From NCBI RefSeq assembly GCF_001680005.1, contig NC_033563.1, positions 930,001-994,000 on the forward strand: a stretch of DNA of 64,000 nt, given 5' to 3'. Of the stretch, positions 31,998 to 42,742 are shown piece after piece; positions within the stretch are counted from its first letter, which is position 1; each line of letters begins with the position of its first letter. The notes below the pieces were generated by a model. The model was not told the origin of the DNA. It did not search any database and saw only the letters and a program-made list of their open reading frames with translations. The position numbers and the translations under genes were made by a program. Source of the stretch: Plasmodium coatneyi (Eukaryota; Apicomplexa; Aconoidasida; Haemosporida; Plasmodiidae).

Positions 31998-34900
31998 ATG
32001 ACGGTCGACTTGAACGTGCCCTACTCGGCCTGCGAGCTGAAGAGGGTAAAACGCCTCGAGTTGGGCGTGCTGGACCCAGAAATTATAAAAAAAATAGGCG
32101 TATGCGAAATTGTAAATGTAGACCTGTACAAAGATGGCCTGCCAAGGGAAGGAGGTCTAAACGACATTCGCATGGGAACCATAGACTACAAAACCTTATG
32201 TGGGACGTGTAACATGAACGTGAAATATTGCCCCGGCCACTTTGGCTACATCGAACTAGCCAAACCGATGTACCACTACGGTTTTATGAATGTCGTGTTG
32301 AATGTATTAAGGTGCGTGTGCTACCACTGTGGCAGGTTATTGTGTAATACGAGCAGCTCCAAGGTGAAGTACATCGAGAAAATCAAGGTGAATAGTTTGA
32401 GACTGAAGAGATTATCGGAGGTGTGCCAAGGAATAAAGGTATGCGACCACTCATCTCCACACGAAGAAGATACTCTACATCTCAATGACAACGCAGTGGA
32501 TAACTTTTACAATAACAATTTGAGTAACTTAAATGTAAACCAACAAATGCTTTTAAACCCTAACAGCTACAGTAACATTTTCGAAATGGTGAATAAAGAA
32601 GACGTGGACTGTGGTTGTGTGCAGCCCAAGTACACAAGGGAAGGACCAAACATGTTCATTCAGTTCATACACTCCAGTGAGGAGGACATAGATGAGAGTA
32701 AGAGAAAGTTAAGTGCAGAAGAAGCCTTAGAAATTTTGAAGAAAATCAGGAAAGAAGAAATGCCCATTCTTGGATTCAATTCAGATAGATGCATCCCCGC
32801 GTCATTAATTTTGACATGTATTCCCATCCCTCCTCCTTGTGCCAGGCCATACGTACAGTATGGTAACCAGAGGAGTGAAGATGACCTGACATTGAAACTG
32901 CTAGATATTGTAAAAACGAACATACAGCTGAAGAGGCAAACGGATAGGGGGGCCAAATCCCACGTGCTGCAGGATTTGTGTGCCCTACTACAGTTCCACA
33001 TTACCACCTTGTTCGATAATGACATCCCAGGGATGCCTATAGCTACTACACGTTCGAAGAAGCCAATTAAAGCCATACGGACTAGGCTGAAGGGGAAAGA
33101 AGGAAGGCTCAGAGGAAATTTAATGGGAAAACGTGTCGACTTCTCAGCCAGAACAGTAATTACAGGAGATCCCAATTTAAATATTGACTACATAGGAGTG
33201 CCAAAATCCGTCGCCATGACATTAACATTCTGCGAAACGGTGACTCCACTCAATTACGATGACATGAAGAAGTTGGTGGAAAGAGGTCCATACGAATGGC
33301 CAGGAGCGAAATATATCATCAGGGACAATGGTACCAAGTATGACCTCAGACATGTAAGAAAAAATTCAGAGAGGGAATTAGAATATGGGTACAAAGTAGA
33401 ACGACACATGACAGACGAAGATTATATCCTCTTCAATCGACAACCTTCTCTTCACAAAATGAGTATTATGGGACATAAGGCGAAAATATTGCCGTACTCT
33501 ACCTTCAGGCTAAACTTAGCTGTTACTTCTCCGTATAATGCCGATTTCGATGGGGACGAAATGAATTTGCACCTTGCGCAGTCGCATGAGACCAGGTCCG
33601 AAATTAAGCACCTCATGATTGTGCAGAAGCAGATCGTCTCCCCGCAGGGCAACAAACCTGTTATGGGAATTGTGCAGGACTCCCTCCTAGCCATAAGAAA
33701 ATTTACAAGACGAGATAACTTTCTCACAAAGGAAGAAGTGATGTCTTTACTCATTTGGATCCCTTACTGGAATCATGTGATACCTACTCCTGCCATTATG
33801 AAGCCCAAGGCCTTGTGGACAGGAAAACAAATTTTCTCTATGCTTCTCCAGTTTGAAGATTTAGAAAGGCTCAATGACCCGTTAGGCAATTCCAAGATGA
33901 TGGGGGCTACCCACGGTAGTGGGTTCAGAGTAGAAGACGAAATTGGTCGAGGCAGCAACAGTAGTAGCGCACACCTCCACCCCCATAGCCCTCTAGCCAT
34001 TGGAGATACCCTAAACAGTAACGTAAAAAATCAATTCACTGGAAACGAAGTGACTGGCACGAATAATGCAGATGGCACATTCAAAGGAGTAAGCGGATGG
34101 GGAAGGAATGTAAAAATTAACTTGATGAGGGATTCCTCAACCTCGTGTAAGGATGACAACCCATACTGCTCCATCAACGATGGGAAGGTGATCATAAAAA
34201 ATAACGAGCTGCTATGTGGAATAATATGCAAACGTACAGTGGGTTCTTCCAGCGGATCGTTGATTCACATTCTGTGGCACGAAATGGGTCCAGATAAAAC
34301 GAAGGATTTTATTTCCGCACTGCAGAAGGTTACCAACAACTGGTTAGAATATGTCGGATTCACTGTTAGCTGCTCGGACATTATAGCTAGCAACAAGGTC
34401 CTCGATAAGGTAAAGGATATTCTAAATAAGTCCAAAAAGGAGGTGTCCAAAATTGTGAAGAAAGCGCAGAGAGGAGAGTTGGAATGTCAACCGGGAAAAT
34501 CCCTCTACGAATCCTTCGAAACGAGAGTAAATAACGAACTAAACTGTGCTCGTGAAATGGCAGGAAAAGTGGCCTCAGAAAGCTTAGATGAAAGAAACAA
34601 CATCTTCAGCATGGTGGCTAGTGGCTCCAAGGGATCCATCATTAACATATCTCAAATCATATCTTGTGTGGGTCAACAAAATGTTGAGGGGAAGAGAATT
34701 CCCTTTGGATTTAACCACAGATCCTTACCGCATTTTATTAAATTTGATTATGGTCCAGAAAGTAGAGGTTTTGTGTCCAATTCGTATTTAAGTGGACTCA
34801 CCCCACAGGAAGTCTTCTTTCATGCCATGGGAGGAAGAGAAGGTATCATCGACACGGCGTGCAAGACTTCGGAAACGGGTTACATACAAAGGAGATTAAT

Positions 34901-37900
34901 CAAAGCAATGGAAGACGTTATGGTGCAATACGATCGAACCGTTAGGAATTCTTATGGAGATATTATTCAGTTTTTGTATGGTGAGGATGGAATGGCTGGA
35001 GAGTATATAGAAGATCAGATCATTGATCTGATGAAGCTAGATAATAAGGAAGTGAAAAAATTGTACAAGTACAACTTTGACGACGATGAAGATGATGATC
35101 ATGACGACAGCTACGGGAAGGACTTTTACCTAAACAATGGACAAAACAGGAAAAACTCCTACATTGATTACAACAAACAGAATGTACTGAATCAGGAATT
35201 TGAGGAGCTACTAAAATGCAAAAATAACATTTGCAAGGAAATATTCCCCGATGGGGATGTAAGGCAGCACTTACCCATCAACATGAACCGACTCATCGAA
35301 TTCGCCAAATCGCAGTTCCCCTTTGTTCCTGTTGTCGGTAATAAAGTGAAGGACCCCATTAGTGCTAATAGGATGAGGCCAAAGATGGGCACCACCAAGA
35401 AGAAAACCAAAAAGGGGAAGAAGTCCCGTCCACGGGATGAGACGAAAGCGATTGCTGACACGGCGTTAGGAGACCCGAACGACGAACTGTCGAACAGCGA
35501 ATTCATGTCGGAGATTAAGAAGGAGTACGAGACGAACGATCTCGCCAACGCCATGAAGGGCCAGGGCGCGTACAGCGGTTTTGAACCCTTCGACGAGAAC
35601 GACGAAGAAGAAAGTGACGACGATCAGGATGATGAAGAGGATGGTGATGACGAAAGCGACAGCAAGGACCAATCCTTCATCAACCCCGTAGACATCGTGC
35701 ACAAAGTCAACCGCTTTTTAGAGAAGCTGGTCATTATAAAACAAATCAACAGCAATGACACCCTCTCGCTGGAGGCCCAGAACAACGCCACGGTGCTGCT
35801 GAAGGCGCACTTGCGAACCTACTTAAATTCGAAGCTCCTCACTCAGACACATAAAATCAGTATGAAGGGAATCGATTGGCTTCTGCAAGAGATTGAAAAG
35901 AACTTTTACAAGTCCTTGTGCCACCCTGGAGAATGCGTGGGCGCCTTGGCAGCGCAATCCATTGGAGAACCCGCAACACAGATGACGCTGAATACATTTC
36001 ACTTTGCAGGAGTGGGGTCCAAAAACGTAACATTAGGTGTGCCAAGATTGAAGGAGTTAATTAATATCGTGAAGAATGTGAAGACTCCATCGACGACCAT
36101 TTATCTGGACGATGTTGTGTCCAATGATCAGCAGAAAGCGAAAGATATATTAACCAAACTGGAGTACACAACCCTGAAGCAATTAACATCGCATGCACAA
36201 ATTATTTACGACCCGAACACCACAAGTACCATCCTAGAGGAGGACAAAACGTGGGTAGACGAATTTTATGAATTCCCAGATGAGGATGACACACAGTATA
36301 CTCTAGGAGAATGGGTTCTACGGATTCAGCTAACCAACATTCACGTGAATGAGAAAAAGCTGACTATGAAGGAGATTGTCTGCATCATTTATTCTGTTTT
36401 CTCCAGTGATGAGTTAGATATCATCTACACGGATGATAACTCGGAAGATCTTATTCTAAGAATTAGGGTTAAATACCTAAATGGGGAGTACAACTTTCTC
36501 AATGACGATGTGGACCAGGTGCAGGAGGATGAGTACGAAGAAGAAGAGGAGGAAGACGAAGCGGGAGAACAAGAAAACTACAACAACATTGGAAACACCT
36601 TCAAGACGAAGAAGGACGTCGAGGCGAATGACAACGGGGAGACGCAGAACAGGGAAAATGATAAAGACGACAACCAAAGCGTCAGCAGCAACCGATCGAG
36701 GCAAAACAGCATAAACAGTGAAAATCGATTTGGTAGTGCAAATGGCAGCGCGAGTGGAAGCGACATTGACGATGGTGATGGAAAGGGGAACCACAATCGG
36801 GACGAAGGATCGAAGGATAAAACGAGTAACAGCAAAAGCGCAACGAAAATAAAAAAACTGAAGGAGGAAAATGATGACCGAACGGATAACAACCATGTTG
36901 AGGGGTACGGTGGAACGGATTTGTTCGCCAAAGAGGAAGAAAAAAGTGGAGAAAGTGAAACCGAAGGTGGAAAGGGCTCCGGTACAGGGGAGGACATGTT
37001 CGGGAATTCCAACATGAAGAATGCAGAGGATGATATACACACCGCGATGGACAGGAACAGTATCAGTGGCACCAACGCGGGTGGTGGTACCAACAGCGGG
37101 AACGCGCCCAATGGAAATAATACAGACAGTCTAGATATGAATACCATGCGGAACATAAATAATTTAAGCAACCCCATTCACATGAAGGAAGACACAGAAG
37201 ATACCTTTTTAAAGAAACTGATGGAGCAGTGCCTATCCACATTGAAGTTAAGGGGAATAGAAAATATTACCAAAGTGTACATGAGAGAAGAGTCTAAAAT
37301 AACGTACGACTCCAACAATGGGAAGTTTGTGAGGAGTTCCCATTGGGTCTTAGACACAGATGGATGTAACCTGGAGCATATCTTCTGTGCTCCCCATGTG
37401 GATTATAAAAAAACCATTTCAAATGATATAGTGGAAATATTCGAAGTATTAGGAATTGAGGCAGTGAGAAGAGCTCTTCTGAAGGAATTGAGGACTGTCA
37501 TTTCGTTTGATAGCTCGTATGTTAACTACAGGCATCTGTCCATCCTGTGTGACGTGATGACTCAGAGAGGTTATCTAATGTCTATAACGAGACATGGTAT
37601 CAATCGAGTGGATAGAGGTCCACTAGTCAAGTGCAGCTTTGAAGAAACGGTGGAAATACTTCTAGAAGCAGCTGCCTTTGCACAGGTGGATAACCTCAAA
37701 GGAATAACGGAAAATATCATGTTGGGTCAGTTATGCAAAATAGGCACAGGCGTTTTTGATATCATTATAGACAACCAAAAGCTCAGCGATGCGAATCAAA
37801 ATTTAGAGACTATGATGGACATTACCAGTGCGGGATTTACTACTCCAGATAGTCACCATGGAATTACGCCAGATGGATTGCAATCTCCTGTGGCAATCAA

Positions 37901-39020
37901 CACACTAAATTCTCCTCTGCCTTTCTCCCCAACGTATAACGTTAATTTGTTATCCCCTACAGCTCCTCTCGACAGTGTCAACAGTATCTTATCCCCCCAG
38001 TGTCTGCAGAATTATGGGGATGGAAGTAGTGGCGGTGAAAATATTATGTCCCCATCGAAGAACGACTTTAACAATTTGGACACGTTAAAATTGGGTGGGA
38101 AATTCTCTCCAACGCAATCACCCAGGTCACCCACATCAGTTATCCACTCCCCTTTCTCTCCATTTGATAATCACAACCAGCAAGCACTTGATCCCAGCAT
38201 GTTATTCTCACCAAAAAATAACAACACCAATAATAACAGTATGGCTATGATGAATTACAATGTCTTCTCCCCCAAGGCAAATTTGAATAGCATACAATCA
38301 CCTGCCATGTTGTACTCTCCTAATCGTGCCTTAGATATATTTTCCCCCAAGCAACAGACACAGAACAATATTTACTCCCCTTCCTACTCGCCCACCTCCC
38401 CCACTTACCACTTGTCCAGCAGTGCTAATGCTGGTGGCTCCTCTGGTTTGAATGATACAAAGGCTTTTTACTCTCCAACATCCCCAAAAAATCAGCTAGA
38501 CGGGATGAACCCCAATATGATGAAGTACCACAGCGTCGTTTCGCCCGTCTACTCTGTTACCTCTCCGAAATACTCGCCCACATCGCCCAAGTATTCTCCA
38601 ACTTCCCCGAAATACATGCCTACCTCCCCCAAATACTCGCCAACATCACCCAAATATTCACCAACATCCCCCAAGTATTCCCCCACCTCGCCACAGTACT
38701 CTCCCACATCACCTGTTCCGAACAACCCCAGTAGTCCCCACTATTCCCCCTACGCCATAGCATCTCCCAAATTTTCGCCCACCTCCCCTGCATACTCCAT
38801 CTCTTCCCCTATGTATGACCAAAGTGGTAACGCTAGGAATAAGAACCAGCACCCCCTCTCCCCGGCGTACATTCTGCAGTCTCCCGTCCAGGTCAAGCAA
38901 CACATCCAGGACGTCAGCGTCTTTTCGCCCATCCAGCAGGCCAATGCCGACGAGGTGCAGAACGATGACCCCTTCTCCCCAATGCCCTACAACATGGAGG
39001 AGGACGAAATGGAGCAATAG
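31998..39020 (+). CDS. RPB1: RNA polymerase II largest subunit RPB1
   Basis: A 2340-residue single-exon protein. The clamp zinc site begins at C68 (CGTC, then CPGHF). A conserved block RLRGNLMGKRVDFSARTVI follows, then the catalytic NADFDGD at residues 514-520, whose aspartates D516, D518 and D520 bind the active-site magnesium. The bridge-helix/trigger-loop region reads GALAAQSIGEPATQMTLNTF near residue 1315. Two large acidic, low-complexity insertions (around 1020-1280 and 1500-1720) lengthen the protein as in other Plasmodium species. The C-terminal domain has scattered S/TP motifs and seven contiguous heptads at residues 2192-2240, mostly YSPTSPK, with variants YMPTSPK, YSPTSPQ and YSPTSPV. 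No frameshift is present despite long simple repeats. The enzyme transcribes protein-coding genes in the nucleus. Confidence 0.98.
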   Translation: MTVDLNVPYSACELKRVKRLELGVLDPEIIKKIGVCEIVNVDLYKDGLPREGGLNDIRMGTIDYKTLCGTCNMNVKYCPGHFGYIELAKPMYHYGFMNVVLNVLRCVCYHCGRLLCNTSSSKVKYIEKIKVNSLRLKRLSEVCQGIKVCDHSSPHEEDTLHLNDNAVDNFYNNNLSNLNVNQQMLLNPNSYSNIFEMVNKEDVDCGCVQPKYTREGPNMFIQFIHSSEEDIDESKRKLSAEEALEILKKIRKEEMPILGFNSDRCIPASLILTCIPIPPPCARPYVQYGNQRSEDDLTLKLLDIVKTNIQLKRQTDRGAKSHVLQDLCALLQFHITTLFDNDIPGMPIATTRSKKPIKAIRTRLKGKEGRLRGNLMGKRVDFSARTVITGDPNLNIDYIGVPKSVAMTLTFCETVTPLNYDDMKKLVERGPYEWPGAKYIIRDNGTKYDLRHVRKNSERELEYGYKVERHMTDEDYILFNRQPSLHKMSIMGHKAKILPYSTFRLNLAVTSPYNADFDGDEMNLHLAQSHETRSEIKHLMIVQKQIVSPQGNKPVMGIVQDSLLAIRKFTRRDNFLTKEEVMSLLIWIPYWNHVIPTPAIMKPKALWTGKQIFSMLLQFEDLERLNDPLGNSKMMGATHGSGFRVEDEIGRGSNSSSAHLHPHSPLAIGDTLNSNVKNQFTGNEVTGTNNADGTFKGVSGWGRNVKINLMRDSSTSCKDDNPYCSINDGKVIIKNNELLCGIICKRTVGSSSGSLIHILWHEMGPDKTKDFISALQKVTNNWLEYVGFTVSCSDIIASNKVLDKVKDILNKSKKEVSKIVKKAQRGELECQPGKSLYESFETRVNNELNCAREMAGKVASESLDERNNIFSMVASGSKGSIINISQIISCVGQQNVEGKRIPFGFNHRSLPHFIKFDYGPESRGFVSNSYLSGLTPQEVFFHAMGGREGIIDTACKTSETGYIQRRLIKAMEDVMVQYDRTVRNSYGDIIQFLYGEDGMAGEYIEDQIIDLMKLDNKEVKKLYKYNFDDDEDDDHDDSYGKDFYLNNGQNRKNSYIDYNKQNVLNQEFEELLKCKNNICKEIFPDGDVRQHLPINMNRLIEFAKSQFPFVPVVGNKVKDPISANRMRPKMGTTKKKTKKGKKSRPRDETKAIADTALGDPNDELSNSEFMSEIKKEYETNDLANAMKGQGAYSGFEPFDENDEEESDDDQDDEEDGDDESDSKDQSFINPVDIVHKVNRFLEKLVIIKQINSNDTLSLEAQNNATVLLKAHLRTYLNSKLLTQTHKISMKGIDWLLQEIEKNFYKSLCHPGECVGALAAQSIGEPATQMTLNTFHFAGVGSKNVTLGVPRLKELINIVKNVKTPSTTIYLDDVVSNDQQKAKDILTKLEYTTLKQLTSHAQIIYDPNTTSTILEEDKTWVDEFYEFPDEDDTQYTLGEWVLRIQLTNIHVNEKKLTMKEIVCIIYSVFSSDELDIIYTDDNSEDLILRIRVKYLNGEYNFLNDDVDQVQEDEYEEEEEEDEAGEQENYNNIGNTFKTKKDVEANDNGETQNRENDKDDNQSVSSNRSRQNSINSENRFGSANGSASGSDIDDGDGKGNHNRDEGSKDKTSNSKSATKIKKLKEENDDRTDNNHVEGYGGTDLFAKEEEKSGESETEGGKGSGTGEDMFGNSNMKNAEDDIHTAMDRNSISGTNAGGGTNSGNAPNGNNTDSLDMNTMRNINNLSNPIHMKEDTEDTFLKKLMEQCLSTLKLRGIENITKVYMREESKITYDSNNGKFVRSSHWVLDTDGCNLEHIFCAPHVDYKKTISNDIVEIFEVLGIEAVRRALLKELRTVISFDSSYVNYRHLSILCDVMTQRGYLMSITRHGINRVDRGPLVKCSFEETVEILLEAAAFAQVDNLKGITENIMLGQLCKIGTGVFDIIIDNQKLSDANQNLETMMDITSAGFTTPDSHHGITPDGLQSPVAINTLNSPLPFSPTYNVNLLSPTAPLDSVNSILSPQCLQNYGDGSSGGENIMSPSKNDFNNLDTLKLGGKFSPTQSPRSPTSVIHSPFSPFDNHNQQALDPSMLFSPKNNNTNNNSMAMMNYNVFSPKANLNSIQSPAMLYSPNRALDIFSPKQQTQNNIYSPSYSPTSPTYHLSSSANAGGSSGLNDTKAFYSPTSPKNQLDGMNPNMMKYHSVVSPVYSVTSPKYSPTSPKYSPTSPKYMPTSPKYSPTSPKYSPTSPKYSPTSPQYSPTSPVPNNPSSPHYSPYAIASPKFSPTSPAYSISSPMYDQSGNARNKNQHPLSPAYILQSPVQVKQHIQDVSVFSPIQQANADEVQNDDPFSPMPYNMEEDEMEQ

Positions 39021-39108
39021 TGTGTCGGACAGCAGTGGGCATACGTTTACGCCCCCCGCCACTGAGTGTGTCCCACCCTCCTGTGCGCATTAGCATATAC
39101 CCCTTTTT

Positions 39109-39141
<33 letters not shown>

Positions 39142-40503
39142 TGTGTTCCTCAAATGTGTAACATGAACATTGTAAACCAACTCCCCCCCGGCGGGGGCGC
39201 GGACATAGTAATTAAATTTTGTATATGCGTGGCAACAGATTTGAGGCCGGCCGAACGGATTTTCCACTTTATGGTAAACCGCGCCGGGAAAAAGTGCCAC
39301 GGGGGCCATATTCTCCCCCCGCATTCTTTTTGTACAGTTTGAGCGACTCCTCTCTCCCCCTTGTATAATTTTTCATGGTGACCCCCCTGTACACAACTCC
39401 AGTTGGAAAAAAAAAATTTTAATGAACAAATACTTTGGATCTTCTTAGTGAAAAAAATTATGCCAACACATCTGTGAACTGAAGAAAATTTTTTTTTTTC
39501 CCGGCTTATATTCATTACACAATGAACATGTAAACAATTTAATACACAAAACGAAACTTAAAAAAAAAAGAAAGAAAAAAATATGTATAGAGCGTGCAAA
39601 AATATTTTTAGTTCAAAAATATAACCTTCCTATAAGCGTGAAGCTTGTCTTGTATGCCATAATATAATATTCCTTAAGGTTATAACTAGGATTATTAGTG
39701 ATAAAAATAATATATGCAAAGGGAGAATTTTCAATTGTGTTATTGGGCAGCAGGAAGAATTTAATATATATAAAATAGAAGTTCCGTTCTTTTTGATCGA
39801 GGATTAGGTTTTCACACAAAGGAACCTACTTAATGCCACCTAAACCCATGAAGGAATCAGCAAATGGTGCCGTACATGAAGTCGCTGTATTATTTGGAGC
39901 AGGAAGAAGGAAAAATTGCGAATTCATGTTTCCATATTGCGCAATAACATATGTACTATGTGGAAATATGTGGGAAGAATTTATTCCGTATTATACGATA
40001 AATGAACTCCGTGAAGAAAGGGGAAAATTATAGTGTTCCCCTTTTTTTTCCTTGATCCAATTTAACAATTTTATTTGTTTTTTCATTCTCTTTACGTTTT
40101 TTCGAAAAGGGGGAAAAAGTATGTACAAAACATGAACATTATATTACACATCCGTACATACGAAACGTGCGATGTATGCATATATACATGGAATACCTTT
40201 CAACAACAAGCATCTTACACATAATTAAATTTGTTCATACATTTCATGCATCACCTTTGGAGGTATTATGTACGTATGCACACATATGTACACATCACAT
40301 AAAACATCACGTCATACTGAGGCAACATGTTTTTTTTCACAATTCTTAAATCATTGGAAATATTGTGGAAATGTAAAAATTAACTTTTTCCCCCAACGTG
40401 CTGTACCATCTCTGTGTCTGCGATTCAATATATACGATATTTCTTTATATTCGTTTAAACGAAGAAACCGTGAAATTTGAATTTTTTCGGTTAAATCAAA
40501 CCC
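39021..40503. other. RPB1 3' flank and AT-rich spacer
   Basis: It starts with T runs (39103-39142) and then becomes strongly AT-rich from about 39400. A 66-codon frame at 39833-40033 lacks a hydrophobic start, splice partner or recognisable motif and is not called. Nothing else is supported. Confidence 0.5.
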
Positions 40504-42742
40504 TTAGGAGCTTGGATGGGGGCTGCTCAGACGTGTAACTCTAAAACTTCCTTCCCCATAATAAGAGTTATGGTCTATGACTTTGACTTCTGGGACAATT
40601 GGTTCTTCCAAAATGGCTACACATTCATCCGTTACTTTAAGGGTGACTTCTTTCCATGAATCCCTAACATCATTTAAGATCTCCTTAAATTCATCTCTGC
40701 TTAAATTTTCCTTTACAACAGATGTATAAAATATATCATTAACATGTTCGCGTTGTTCTTTAAAGTTATTACCAACTATTTTACTACATTTTTTCCATTT
40801 GTTCTTATATCCTGAGATAGTTTCGAAATTTTGTTTTTTTTTTAATTCTAAGAATTTTTTAAACAGACGTTTGTTAGCATTGATATATCTACTTCTTTCA
40901 TTTAGGAATGATTGCCAGTAAAGAGAGATCAATTCGCATTTTTTAGGAAATTTGTCCATTTCTTTCAATTCCTTATTTATTTCTTTATCTGTCAATCTTT
41001 CGTCAAAACAACAAGACATTTCGTAGCAGAAGGAACCATTTTTATGCGTTCCGTAATTTTCCCATTTTTTAAATTCCTCAAATAATAATTCGTTCATTCC
41101 ATCCTCATCATCTATATGTTCTTCCTCATCATATCTTAATGATCTTTTGTTATCTTTTGGTATATATTCTAAATAATCGCTTTCATCATGTCCTGTCCAT
41201 TTTAACTTAGTTATTTCCCAATCATCTAACTCTTCTTCCTTTCTTTCTTTCTTTTCTTTCTTTTTTTTTTTATCATCATTATATGCATTCTTATATAAAT
41301 TCACAAAATGAGCATAATAAGATAAGTCAGCATCTGCGACATAATTTGTTCTCTCCCCAAACAGTGGAAATCGCTGTTCAGCTGGTTCAACTTCCTGTTT
41401 TACATTAGGAGCTCCTTCTCCCCCTCCCATTTTTCTACCTTCATCAACATATTGTCTTCCTCCCTCAGGAGATTGTTCCCCTACAGGTACTTGTTCATTA
41501 ACCTGAGCGCCTTCTGCTACTTCCTGAGAAACTTGTTCTTTAGGTACATCATCAAAGTATGCTCCTTCATGAACCATTTTTTCCTCTTCTTCTCTTAAAT
41601 ATCTTCCTCCTTCGGCAGTTCCTTCTTCCCTTTCAACAGGAGCTTCTTCTTCCCATTCAACAGGAGCTTCTTCCTCTCTTTCAAAAGGAGCGTCTTCTTT
41701 TTTTTCTTTTTTTTTTTTTTTCTTATCATGATTTGAACGCTTAAAGCATTTCCAACAAGAGGTTACATTGGATTGGCTACCAGATATGGAGTCATCGTTA
41801 TCCTCCTCCTCCTGGACGTACTGAGCTGGTTGTTCAACTTGTTCCCCTTCAGCAGCTATTTCCCTTTCAGCAGAATTTTCTTCCCTTGCGTCGTCATGCT
41901 CTACTATCGACTCCTCCTGTGGATATACTTCCTCCCTTACTTCCTCTTCTTTCTCCGCTGGTCTTTCTTCATCTTCTTCTTCAGAAACTTCTTCTTCCTG
42001 TTCATCGTCCGAATATCCTTCTTCTTCGTATTCTTCATACATTTCTTCGGGGTGGTTTCCATAGTTCTCTTCATCATCCTCATGAGATTCGAGTTCCTCT
42101 TCTGATGGAGCAGTTTCTGTGTTCGCCTTTAAATTTCGGGCAATTCTGTTCCTCACTTGTAATGTCGCAGCAGCGTTTTGTCTTGCGAAGTCATCCTGGT
42201 GCTGCAAGGTAGAAGGGAAGGTGTTTTAGGGTGGTGTGTGTGAGGGGTGTGAAGGAAGGTTGTTAGGTGGTCGAAGGTGGTAGATGGAAATGTAAATTAA
42301 TAGAAGAAAGACAATAATAAAAAGGAACAAAGAAAAAAAAATAGGAAAAAGGAAGAACAAAACAAACAGTTCTATGTACAGTTCAAAGTGTCACAAGGAA
42401 AAAAAGTAGGACAAGTAAGAAATGTGCACATAACTGTATATGCAGTTTGTGTTGAACATGTGTATAGCACGTAGAACTATCCACGTCTTTGTGCCACCTA
42501 TATTATTGTGCGTCCCTTTTTTTTTTATGTGTAGAAAGACTCACCTTTAAAAAGATGAAAGCAAGAACAAAAAATAACATAGCAGTTCTTTTAGTGAAGA
42601 AACAGGAAGATCCTCCTGGTATGCCGTTCTTTTTTTCATCCACTCCACTTTCTGAACTTCGTACTGCCATTTCATTTTTAGCACTTTGGGATGGCAACGC
42701 TCCTGATAATGCGGAGCTGATTATTTTTTTTGAGTGTACCAT
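40504..42742 (-). CDS. PHIST-domain exported protein, two exons
   Basis: Exon 1 is complementary to 42545-42742 (66 codons) and exon 2 to 40504-42201. The donor (AAG|GTGAGT) and acceptor (TTGCAG) join in phase 0, giving 631 residues. Exon 1 ends in a recessed hydrophobic segment (AMLFFVLAFIFLK), as in PHIST genes. Exon 2 begins with a basic stretch (RNRIARNLKAN) lacking a strict RxLxE/Q/D PEXEL, then long Glu-rich repeats such as EEAPVEREE. The C-terminal ~150 residues are PHIST-like: LTDKEINKEL, SLYWQSFLNERSRYI, KNKWKKCSK and LNDVRDSWKEVTLKV. PHIST proteins are exported into the host red cell and take part in its remodelling. The acidic repeat is encoded by purine-biased DNA, so repeat length may vary. 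Confidence 0.85.

Noticed and set aside
39833..40033. 66-codon plus-strand frame downstream of RPB1
   Set aside because: No hydrophobic start, PEXEL, acceptor or recognisable domain supports it.
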